Positions 59,401-63,490 of a stretch of 64,000 nt of DNA are shown here, piece after piece. A program made the position numbers and the translations under genes. The DNA is from Synanceia verrucosa (Eukaryota > Chordata > Actinopteri > Perciformes > Synanceiidae). The stretch lies in contig CM056556.1 in assembly GCA_029721515.1 (NCBI GenBank), positions 14,466,098-14,530,097 of the forward strand. The letters are read 5' to 3'. A model generated the notes under the pieces. That model was not told where the DNA came from, did not search any database, and worked only from the letters and a program-made list of their open reading frames with translations. Each line of letters opens with the position of its first letter. Position 1 is the stretch's first letter.

Positions 59401-60116
59401 TCAGTGCCTTAGATGTGCAGAAAGTGCATGCTCTTATCTTCTAGCCTCTGTGACATTTTCTTCAAGTATCAGTATTGAACTGATTTAAAAGAGATAGCTC
59501 CTCCACCCTCCTGGTGATTGTGTTTATTCTGACATATGTTTACAGTTAAATCTGTAAATTACAAAGGCAACTTTTTATGTGTGTATGTGTTCTCCCAGCA
59601 TGCAGAATGTGCTGCCTAGTATGGGTCTAAGCCCAGAGGAGGAGACTGAAGTGGAGGTTACCGTACGGGAGAAAGAGAAGATGATTAATATCTCCTACAA
59701 GCTGGCAGCAGAGGCCTCCAAACGCAGCAAGCTGGTAGCAGGTACATTTCTAGAGAGAAGAGGGAGGAGCTGCATCGTCAAATAATGCATGCCATAAAAC
59801 AACAGCTAGTGTGAGCCTGCTCTTAAAGATCTTCTCATTGTGGTTTGTCAAACTGCAGCTGCTTCCACCGTGTGTCCAGTCATTTCGAAATCAGCTGTTT
59901 CTTCGTTCATTTCATTGACCTCAGTGATATTTTTTTGTGTTGTTTGGCCTTTTCAGCTACTGATGTATTTTGTTGTTGTTTGTGTATGCCTGCAAGTGTC
60001 GCCTGCAGAACATGTCGCTCTGTTTCATTGCAGTGAAAAGCCCGTCGTCCTCCTCCCCACAGTCTCCTAACACACCCCCTCAACTCACTGACGGCTCTCA
60101 CTTCATGTGTGTGTAG
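29061..60116 (+). CDS. plekha5: plekha5, 25 exons, 5' end outside window (overall entry)
   Basis: PLEKHA5 (PEPP2) is a scaffold protein that binds phosphoinositides through its PH domain. In the PLEKHA5/6/7 family the WW domains bind PDZD11, and the proteins localise to cell junctions, plasma membrane and microtubules. This copy is split into 25 coding exons with matching phases, all with AG acceptors and GT donors, and encodes 1202 residues in the window. Order: second half of WW2, Ser/Thr-rich linker, basic stretch FGKRSNSIRRNP, PH domain (WLYKQ to about VMTDAALV), long disordered region, coiled coils, RIQKELWRIQDVM motif, proline-rich cassette, GPDYRLYKSEPELTTVAEVD motif, IVPPRTKSP motif, PRMSVEEQLERIRRHQQ motif, DKVLIPERYVE motif, and C-terminus GSHFMCV. 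Identity rests on near-identical matches to remembered vertebrate PLEKHA5, closer than to PLEKHA6 or PLEKHA7. About 75 N-terminal residues (WW1 and half of WW2) are missing because they lie upstream of the window. Exons are listed separately. Confidence 0.96.
31418..31911. mobile_element. piggyBac-type short element with TTAA ends
   Basis: Starts TTAACTCTTTGACTGCCAAG and its other end, read on the opposite strand, is TTAACTCATTGAGTGTCAGC. These are imperfect terminal inverted repeats directly at TTAA (31418-31421 and 31908-31911), the obligatory piggyBac target. At 494 bp with no transposase, it is non-autonomous. The last 80 bases recur, truncated, at about 53028-53106. Confidence 0.82.
33802..33834. 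repeat. (TG)n microsatellite
   Basis: About 16 units inside the 7.1-kb plekha5 intron. Confidence 0.95.
35170..35726 (-). pseudogene. LINE retrotransposon reverse-transcriptase fragment, internally deleted
   Basis: On the minus strand, frames read IRPEFLKALDVVGLLWLTRL, GTVPLDWQTGVVVPLFKKGD and CSNYRGITLLSLPGKVYSEV, an N-terminal reverse-transcriptase part. After ERRVRREVEPH this jumps straight to LTYGHEVWVVTKRTKRSRIQ, AEMSFLCRVSMISLRDRVRS and LLLHIKRSQMRWLGHLVRMP from the C-terminal part. The central catalytic domain with the YADD-type motif is missing; the junction is near 35482. Common teleost LINE type; exact clade not assigned. Confidence 0.88.
36245..36365 (+). CDS. plekha5: plekha5 exon: linker after WW2
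   Basis: Acceptor ttttatttag; the first base completes Gln. Peptide TASKVPTNEKKDRPVS then TMSEASNYTGGSDYAANP, ending SSPAGR, with donor AGA/gtgggt. The human counterpart has EEKKERPISMINEASNY at this place. The internal ATG at 36297 (agcaccATGa, A at -3) is in good context and could start a WW-less isoform. The sequence is Ser/Thr rich and probably disordered. Confidence 0.94.
36513..36617 (+). CDS. plekha5: plekha5 exon: basic segment and start of PH domain
   Basis: Phase 0 at both ends, 105 nt, 35 codons. It reads PSRPSKKIHNFGKRSNSIRR, then NPSAPVVKRNWLYKQ, ending at the first beta strand of the PH domain (WLYKQ). The arginine/lysine cluster before the PH domain is a conserved family feature. 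This is the first coding exon of the gene whose phase fits the candidate alternative first exon at 20683-20694. Confidence 0.96.
38314..38386 (+). CDS. plekha5: plekha5 exon: PH domain core, lipid-binding loop
   Basis: Acceptor gtcttttcag; 73 nt reading DSTGMKLWKKRWFVLSDLCL then FYYR; donor AGAG/gtgagt. The KLWKKRW segment fits the K-x(n)-K/R-x-R phosphoinositide-binding motif of PH domains, followed by the typical WFVLSD and LFYY strands. It is essentially identical to the human peptide. The last base starts the Asp codon finished by the next exon. Confidence 0.97.
40449..40549 (+). CDS. plekha5: plekha5 exon: PH domain middle
   Basis: Acceptor ttctctgcag. After completing Asp it reads EKEEGILGSILLPSFRVSML then SVDDHINRKYAFK, the central PH strands (GSILLPSF) and the loop before KYAFK. 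101 nt, ends in phase 0 with donor AAG/gttggt, which departs from consensus at +3 (t rather than a or g). Confidence 0.97.
41814..41929 (+). CDS. plekha5: plekha5 exon: PH domain C-terminal helix
   Basis: Reads ATHPNMRTYYFCSDTAKEME then SWMKVMTDAALVHSEPVK. MRTYYFCSDT is the last PH beta strand region, and the following helix carries the invariant PH tryptophan (SWMK). Acceptor is aaaacag/GCG, in phase with the preceding KYAFK. A second pyrimidine-rich AG lies 44 bases upstream and is reported as a finding. The donor AAAAG/gtttgt leaves AG of an Arg codon. Confidence 0.97.
43443..43949 (+). CDS. plekha5: plekha5 exon: large disordered region I
   Basis: 507-nt exon, acceptor gtctttattag. The first G completes Arg, followed by LDKLKVEQCGPQEINHVANH. 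Landmarks shared with PLEKHA5 are PEVQNNELN, AERYGFQKDG, RPLTKINSIKL, and SRTSSMQQLEQWVRTQRGR near the end. It is low in hydrophobic residues, rich in Ser, Gln and charged residues, and probably unstructured. The TSSMQQLEQW segment resembles a phosphorylation/14-3-3-type site, which is my inference. Donor AGGAG/gttggt leaves AG of a Ser codon. Confidence 0.97.
43950..45407. other. plekha5: plekha5 intron, 1.5 kb
   Basis: AT-rich with a CT-rich low-complexity stretch near 44428-44485 (gtctgtctctctctgtctgt). No exon recognised. Confidence 0.55.
45408..45888 (+). CDS. plekha5: plekha5 exon: large disordered region II
   Basis: 481-nt exon, acceptor tctctccag. The first C completes Ser, then ISSYQTLPRHMPSHR. 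Conserved landmarks: YQTLPR, SICSMSPSLYDQ, KRRSMRDDTMWQLFEWQQRQ, ASPKTMINLSEH, SIPPSPSHGSLSVYGGYSP and YRGDMSIDRR. It has many Ser-Pro sites and is Tyr/Arg rich. The AAG/gtcagt donor gives phase 0. An (AT)n microsatellite starts 30 bases into the following intron. Confidence 0.97.
45919..45970. repeat. (AT)n microsatellite
   Basis: About 26 uninterrupted AT units beginning 30 bases after the donor of the plekha5 exon ending at 45888. Confidence 0.97.
46513..46596 (+). CDS. plekha5: plekha5 exon: DRRSMPAG cassette (28 codons)
   Basis: Acceptor gttgtcctgcag, donor AAAACA/gtaagt, phase 0 on both sides. Reads YAYPPDRRSMPAGIPAQTIT then AQSLQGKT. The human protein has the similar VPDRRSVPAGLTLQS...SLQGKT, confirming placement. 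First of ten consecutive exons whose length is a multiple of three. Confidence 0.96.
47315..47434 (+). CDS. plekha5: plekha5 exon: leucine-rich helical cassette (40 codons)
   Basis: Acceptor gtcccttgcag, donor CCAAAG/gtcagg, phase 0 on both ends. Begins PEELTLLLIKLRRQQAELN and continues SIREHTVAQLMQLNM, an amphipathic helix likely to form a coiled coil. It corresponds to a cassette found in longer PLEKHA5 isoforms and absent from shorter ones (from memory of human isoforms), so it may be alternatively spliced here. Confidence 0.93.
47768..47900. repeat. Dispersed repeat, copy 1 (agattctttattgtcattatg)
   Basis: Begins ttcaagattcaagattcttt, with attgtcattatgcacacata then atgaaattttgtagagtctc, followed by A-rich DNA. 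A second copy lies at 61768-61880. It belongs to an abundant teleost repeat type; its parent element is not assigned here. Confidence 0.75.
48570..48623 (+). CDS. plekha5: plekha5 micro-cassette exon (18 codons)
   Basis: 54 nt reading NDILSHHLQRNLMYLDNQ between gctgatgttag and CAG/gtgggg, phase 0 on both ends. It continues the helical register of the previous exon and matches the equivalent segment of long PLEKHA5 isoforms. The short length, weak pyrimidine tract and non-consensus donor are typical of an alternatively used exon. Confidence 0.9.
49419..49499 (+). CDS. plekha5: plekha5 cassette exon (27 codons)
   Basis: 81 nt reading MKENDPLIAMTHTLIENSAP then RPQLYQQ, acceptor acgggactag and donor CAGCAA/gtaagg, phase 0. 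It matches the MKEN...MIENSALRPQLYQQ segment of long PLEKHA5 isoforms. The acceptor has a short pyrimidine tract, consistent with optional inclusion. Confidence 0.91.
51794..51856 (+). CDS. plekha5: plekha5 exon: entry to coiled coil (21 codons)
   Basis: 63 nt reading LSPEDYREHAYTCVPDEVDI then D, acceptor gtcttcacag and donor GAT/gtaagt, phase 0. The EVDID end leads directly into the coiled coil encoded by the next exon, only 85 bases downstream. The human equivalent ends RPEEVDID. Confidence 0.95.
51942..52022 (+). CDS. plekha5: plekha5 exon: coiled coil part 1
   Basis: 81 nt, phase 0, reading TKLSRLCEQDKAVRTQEDKL then QQLYREK. The heptad-like Leu spacing and KLSRLCEQDK match the conserved PLEKHA coiled coil (KLxxLCEQDKVV in relatives). 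Acceptor tttctcttta-g, donor GAAG/gtgaca. Confidence 0.96.
52023..53186. other. plekha5: plekha5 intron with nested transposon remnants
   Basis: AT-rich; taa/aat triplet runs near 52260-52320. The hAT-type end and piggyBac-type remnant at 52986-53110 are described separately. Confidence 0.55.
52986..53110. mobile_element. Composite remnant: hAT-type end joined to piggyBac-type end
   Basis: Bases 52988-53027 read tagggatgcaccgatatgaa then cttttggccgataccgatgg, a typical end of a vertebrate hAT family. Directly after, 53028-53110 reads ttgaaggatgactcaaaatg, gccaaaacgctggcacaagg, then tggctggcactcaatga. This matches the last 80 bases of the element at 31418-31911. Both are truncated at the junction. 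Confidence 0.75.
53187..53336 (+). CDS. plekha5: plekha5 exon: coiled coil part 2
   Basis: 150 nt, phase 0, reading HTLETALLSASQEIEMGSDN then PAAMQSVIQQRDLLQSGLLS and TCRELTRITA. This is nearly identical to the human ALLSASQEIEMHADNPAA and LLSTCRELSRATA stretches. A hAT/piggyBac remnant ends about 77 bases upstream of the acceptor, and an (AC)n microsatellite starts 39 bases after the donor. Confidence 0.97.
53375..53407. repeat. (AC)n microsatellite
   Basis: About 16 AC units within the 152-base intron between two coiled-coil exons of plekha5, close to its donor side. Confidence 0.95.
53489..53590 (+). CDS. plekha5: plekha5 exon: coiled coil part 3
   Basis: 102 nt, phase 0. Reads ELERSWREYDRLEGDVTLAK then NNLLEQLEALGSPQ, the last helix of the coiled-coil region (human ELERAWREYDKLEYDVT). 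Acceptor cccaaactag, donor CAG/gtaata. The intron separating it from the previous exon is only 152 bases. Confidence 0.97.
54140..54295 (+). CDS. plekha5: plekha5 exon: QKELWRIQDVM segment
   Basis: 156 nt, phase 0, acceptor tttcccacccag. Contains HVRIQKELWRIQDVMEALNN, a motif shared by PLEKHA5, 6 and 7 (QKELWRIQDVMEGL), followed by a variable basic tail ending NFSKHKNE. The donor GAG/gtgagg is followed after only 12 intron bases by an inverted-repeat element (54308-54688). Confidence 0.97.
54308..54688. mobile_element. Short inverted-repeat element inserted beside a splice donor
   Basis: Left end TAACCCCTAATTTCCACTGG at 54308; right end TTCAGTGGAAATTAGGGGTTA to 54688, a near-perfect terminal inverted repeat of about 19 bases. 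The 381-bp element is CpG-richer than the surrounding intron and has no coding capacity. I could not assign a superfamily: no clear target duplication is visible, though TAA/TTA termini could fit a Harbinger-like type. Confidence 0.8.
55139..55294 (+). CDS. plekha5: plekha5 exon: proline-rich cassette (52 codons)
   Basis: 156 nt, phase 0. Begins DEDSVPPRPPLPQSYEPN, then PPNVPPIPSHAGVRP, then SSLHRPEDRKASHRN. The VPPRPPLP core looks like an SH3- or WW-ligand type proline stretch. The related protein PLEKHA7 carries EAPPRPPLPELY at the same place, whereas the short human PLEKHA5 form I know joins KYKNE directly to GPDYRLYK. That suggests this exon is optional. Acceptor ataatccctag, donor AGC/gtaagc. 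Confidence 0.93.
55775..55895 (+). CDS. plekha5: plekha5 exon: YKSEPELTTV motif
   Basis: 121 nt, phase 0 in and phase 1 out. Reads GPDYRLYKSEPELTTVAEVD then ESNGEDRSEHPSDREHSGNK. The first half is identical to the human peptide (GPDYRLYKSEPELTTVAEVD), one of the best identity markers of plekha5 as opposed to its paralogues. Acceptor ttcctcattggcag. Confidence 0.97.
56519..56634 (+). CDS. plekha5: plekha5 exon: IVPPRTKSP motif
   Basis: 116 nt; GG completes Gly, then MSYPVGIVPPRTKSPVPESS, SIASYVTLRKTKRLDPRT. VVPPRxKSP and IASYVTLRK are shared across PLEKHA5/6/7. Acceptor tttcctgctag, donor ACG/gtgagt, ending in phase 0. Confidence 0.97.
57717..57932 (+). CDS. plekha5: plekha5 exon: MSVEEQLERIRRHQ motif
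   Basis: 216 nt, phase 0. Reads ERPRSAVEQQLCAVESARPR, then MSVEEQLERIRRHQQGTLRE, KKKGLHIRG and ends NNFRSTQ. The (P)RMSxEEQ(L/M)ERIRRHQ helix is a family signature. Acceptor tggctaacag, donor CACAG/gtattg. Confidence 0.97.
58183..58344 (+). CDS. plekha5: plekha5 exon: RRRDG...ETPAEEIARLKE segment
   Basis: 162 nt, phase 0. Reads SQIRRRDGGISCGIQELEAS, LRQQDVVREQETPAEEIARL, KEASQADHLNMDRE. ETPAEEIARLK resembles ETPREEIARLRKME of PLEKHA6 and ETPATEIVQLKETE of human PLEKHA5. Acceptor catcttttctag, donor GAG/gtgagt. Confidence 0.95.
59056..59189 (+). CDS. plekha5: plekha5 exon: DKVLIPERYVE motif
   Basis: 134 nt reading LSVPDKVLIPERYVESDPEE, ALSPEQEADKQRKVDRIKAL and IAKN, ending AG of a Ser codon. 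The DKVLIPERY(I/V) block and the following KVxRIKxLIAKxS helix are present in PLEKHA6 and PLEKHA7 but missing from the short human PLEKHA5 form I recall. They are therefore ancestral to the family. Acceptor gttcgtcag, donor AACAG/gtaaac. Confidence 0.95.
59599..59741 (+). CDS. plekha5: plekha5 exon: INISYKLAAEASKRSK helix
   Basis: 143 nt; C completes Ser, then MQNVLPSMGLSPEEETEVEV, TVREKEKMINISYKLAAEAS, KRSKLVA. The (I/E)xxQEKxINISYxLAxEASxRSK helix is conserved with PLEKHA7, where it is followed by the terminal QVAAQAVTDP. Exits in phase 1 with GCAG/gtacat. Two downstream exons have a compatible phase, 60034 and 60618. Confidence 0.95.
60034..60116 (+). CDS. plekha5: plekha5 terminal coding exon, FMCV C-terminus
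   Basis: Acceptor tttcattgcag, then TG AAA AGC. Reads VKSPSSSSPQSPNTPPQLTD, GSHFMCV, stop TAG at 60114-60116. The human PLEKHA5 C-terminus ends QPQLTEGSHFMCV, so this exon is well supported. The C-terminal hydrophobic residue could act as a PDZ ligand, which is inference. A splice donor-like ACCA/gtaaga lies only 8 bases after the stop (60124), so this may be a stop-containing cassette spliced onward to the 60618 exon and not the true last exon. Confidence 0.93.
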
Positions 60117-60617
60117 TAGCACCAGTAAGACCTTCATCAACCTGTTTTGTTTGTACTCACAATGCTAAAGTGTTCTCAGTGTTTTAACTGGTGTCCCTGG
60201 AATGAATGTCAAAATGAGGGGATTGATGAATAGTTATGTCAAAGTATAAGGATGAGATACTGTTGTGATGTGTTTGTACAGTATGTATGTCATTGTACTG
60301 GACTACATCATGTCATCCTTCACATTTATATACATGAGTGGGGCAGGATAATTAACAAAACCTCTAAATATAATGCAGTCCACACAACTCTGACCTGAAT
60401 TGTCTGGAATTTCCTTTGGGATAAACAAACTTGTATCTTATGTTGATACTAAAATGTACAGTTGAGTGATGGTGTCATCAAAAATGTTATGTGCATCAAA
60501 GAAGGAGACTTTATGACAGTTGTACTGAACTGAGTGTGCAGGAGAACTGTTTTCATATCTATTGTCTGGTTTAATTTTTGGAGACTATTTTGACCTTTGC
60601 CCTTTCTCTTTCTGCAG
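60117..60617 (+). other. Interval between the two possible plekha5 ends
   Basis: Either intron (from the ACCA/gtaaga donor at 60124 to the AG before 60618) or 3' UTR of the FMCV form if that transcript ends here. I see no AATAAA hexamer in this interval, which favours splicing to 60618. Confidence 0.5.
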
Positions 60618-60652
60618 CACAGGCTCTGGCCTCAGTGAAAACGTACACATGA
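60618..60652 (+). CDS. plekha5: plekha5 alternative terminal coding exon, AQALASVKTYT C-terminus
   Basis: Pyrimidine-rich acceptor ctttctctttctgcag is followed by CACAGGCTCTGGCC. Joined to the phase-1 exon ending at 59741 it reads KLVA-AQALASVKTYT and stops at TGA 60650-60652. PLEKHA7 ends SKQVAAQAVTDP at the same position, which supports this as a real alternative end. Whichever coding end is used, the same 3' UTR probably begins here. Confidence 0.7.
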
Positions 60653-61486
60653 AGGAAACAGCGTTAGAGGTGTTGCGATGCCCCTGAAGACTTCCCCAGG
60701 GCCCTCAGCACAAGGCCACCGCCTACAGATTGGGAAAATTCTTACTCTGTAGCCTGGGGTGTGACTTCTGTATGCTCACTGTGACGTCTAAAGCTCTTAT
60801 GCTACCAACAGCATTTTCTCTGTGACATTTCTGTTTGTGGCTCAACACAACGCAGCTTTGATACTGTTATTGTTGGAGTTTCAGTTTTTATTAGGCTTTT
60901 AAGGTTATTTTCATTATTTATATGATTTTATTAGTTCCTTGTTTAAATATGGGCCATCGTCTGTCTGTACATATATACTGTATATATGAGGCAGAAATTT
61001 TCCATACGTCACACCTAAATACATACTTTCATATAATTTTAGCACGCTTAGGTCTTTTATAAGTCACTCAGTTTGGTTTTCGGGCATCAACCATTAGCTA
61101 ACCATTCATATTTATCCATTTATTGTAAAGAACACAAGTCGATAGGAAAGATGAGTTGATAAGAGATGTAGGTCTCTCCATTATAATGAAAGGAGACAAA
61201 GATTATTTGTAATTTTTCCTGTTCCTGGCTTGTAATTATTTAAAAAAAGGATCATCTACGGTTCCTGTCGCATTGTTGCCGACACATATGTGAATGTTTA
61301 AGTCACTCTATACTGTTTATTATTATTATTATTATTATTATTGCTGAGAGATATATTTAAACTGAGAGAAGGAAATAAGTCAGTTTGGTTCTATTTTACA
61401 ACATGTTGGTTTGAAGTCTTGGAATGAAAAGAAATGGATTAGCACATGTAAAAAGCAATAAAAATAAAATGTTTGTGGATCCAGGA

Positions 61487-61538
<52 letters not shown>

Positions 61539-61690
61539 AAGTGTAATTATAAGAGGTTTACTGTGTATATAATGTACATGGTACAGGAGGATGGGAGGAT
61601 GTATCTAACGTGGTTATATACTAGATTTGATTTGAAAATGTTCATATCCCATCTGTTTTATATCATGTTAAATAAATGTTGCTGTTCTTA
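60653..61690 (+). other. plekha5: plekha5 3' untranslated region with two polyadenylation zones
   Basis: AT-rich, no coding exon. AATAAA hexamers occur at 61457-61462 and 61463-61468, just before a long (TG)n tract at 61489-61536 that could serve as a GU-rich downstream element. Another AATAAA at 61671-61676 is followed by ggttgtgttttgttg, also GU-rich. Cleavage is therefore expected near 61480 or near 61690. A (TTA)n run lies at about 61317-61342. Confidence 0.7.
61489..61536. repeat. (TG)n microsatellite at plekha5 3' end
   Basis: About 24 units, 20 bases after twin AATAAA hexamers. It may act as a GU-rich element for polyadenylation. Confidence 0.96.
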
Positions 61691-63289
61691 ACAAATGGTT
61701 GTGTTTTGTTGTTTACTATTTCTGTAGCCAGCTGTAGTGGACCGAAATTCAGCTTTGTCCTATAACTAGATTCAAGATTCTTTATGTCATTATGCATGCA
61801 TAACGAAATTTTGTAGAGTCTCAGCTTTAGGACACACATAAATAAGGAATAAAAATAAAGATATAAAGGACATAAATATAAAACTAGAGAAATCTGGATA
61901 AGAAAATATATTAAAAAAATTACTGAACAACTTTTGACAATAATTTAAAGGTGTGTGAAAAATGGTCATCATGTAGAATTGGTGTACTAATAATTCATCA
62001 GAAATAATTTAAACAGAAATGTACCGCAGGGCATTTCTGTATTTGAGGACAGAGTTGAATGAGGGAGGATTTAAAAATAGAACTGTGGCTCCCTCTTGTG
62101 TTCATGTATTGCCGTTATGTTAATGATGTGTTGGTCTAATAGACTAACTTGTTTGGAGTTCCTGAGGAAGACATTATCAGGCCAGTGACCCACCTTGCCT
62201 AGCTGGTGATCCAGTGTGAGTTTTAGTATCTCTTAATGAGTGCTTGTGAAGTTAACACTTTCTAATGAGTTATAAATGTTGATACAATGTTGATGAATTG
62301 TTGTTAATGAACAACACTAAAGTTCTTGAGCAACAGCAAAATAATTAAAGGTCCTGTATTATTTCATGATGTCAGCTCGATGCTGCTATTTTGATATATA
62401 TGATTACCCTAGCCCCAAATCATACATACATACATAGACATAAATAGACATTGCTACCTATTTGCACAGTTTTTTTCATGGAAGTGGTCACTTCTGCATA
62501 TTGACACACTATTTGTACTGTTTTTATATATATTTAGGATCTCTTTGATGGGTGCTCTGTTAATGTTATTTCTGCATTTTTAATTTTGTGAAGCTGGTTG
62601 TTGAATGTCATCCTCTAAATAATAATAATAATAAATAAATATTAATTATATAAATAAAAAATATATAAATAATTATTATAATAATAAAGTATCTATCGCT
62701 ATCAATCAGTCATTTTCACAGTCATTTTTCTATTTCATGCTTCTACAAGAACATGTAACAGAAATGTTAAAATCGCCTCTATTTTCCTCATACTGTCTGC
62801 TTGAATTGTCCTGTTATTTTAATGCTTGGCAACAGTTTGGGTCACATGCTCTACCTGTGCTAAGAAAATCTCACTTTTCATCATGGAACCATTAAGTCCA
62901 GCAACCTTTGAAAACCTTTAAAATATGGATTTGGCTTTTAGAAAAAGCAGAGAATTTTCTCCCTAACTCATTGTAATTAATGTCTCTTCCAGCCACTCTC
63001 ACACCTATTTATAACAAGTTGCTCTACAGAAATGGGTAGCAGCATCTCCATATACTGCAGTAGATAGTCTGTTAAAGGAAAAAACTTCCAAAGTTGATTT
63101 TCTTTTCTTTCTCTCTCCATTCATAGTTCTTCACAGGATTATGAAATGGAATAATGGTCGAAAGGGGGGGGGGCAAAAACTTGGCACCCGTTTTTAATTC
63201 TTCTTTTAAAAACAACATAAATGAGATCCAAAAATTTTGATTGACTTCTAATATATATATAATATGCAATACGCGACCTTTAAGCAGGA
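61691..63289. other. plekha5-aebp2 intergenic region
   Basis: About 1.6 kb of AT-rich DNA. It contains the dispersed repeat at 61768, simple AT-rich runs near 62610-62690 (aataataataat, ataaataaat), and a run of G at 63164-63173. No exon or RNA gene was recognised. Confidence 0.6.
61768..61880. repeat. Dispersed repeat, copy 2
   Basis: Reads agattcaagattctttatgt, cattatgcatgcataacgaa, attttgtagagtctcagctt, followed by A-rich DNA. It is closely similar to the copy at 47768 and in the same orientation. Located just after the plekha5 polyadenylation zone. Confidence 0.75.
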
Positions 63290-63490
63290 GCGAGGTCAGA
63301 GTCTTTGCGGTGGTTTCAGGAACACATGGAAAGTTTAAATAGCAACGTCAGAGTTTCTCCTCCTCGTGCCGCCTCTGACCAATCAGAGAGCAGACAGTGT
63401 GAGGGACCAGCCCTTCTTCTCTACTGGAGCACGCCTTGGTGCCACACGCCTGCATTTTAATACCGAAAGTGTCCGACGTACGCCGCCGAA
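63290..63490 (+). promoter_or_regulatory. aebp2: aebp2 CpG-rich promoter and 5' UTR
   Basis: CpG density rises sharply from about 63290 (atacgcgacc) through cgtacgccgccg at the start codon. A CCAAT box sits at 63379-63383 (tgaccaatcagag), about 110 bases before the ATG. No TATA box is evident nearby apart from AT-rich DNA further upstream. The transcription start cannot be fixed from sequence. Confidence 0.65.

Larger units (their letters stand above)
54689..59598. other. plekha5: plekha5 introns between 54.7 and 59.6 kb
   Basis: Introns 54689-55138 (rest), 55295-55774, 55896-56518, 56635-57716, 57933-58182, 58345-59055 and 59190-59598. Nothing beyond AT-rich intron sequence was recognised. 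Open frames continuing from exons into these introns are read-through and not extra coding sequence. Confidence 0.55.
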
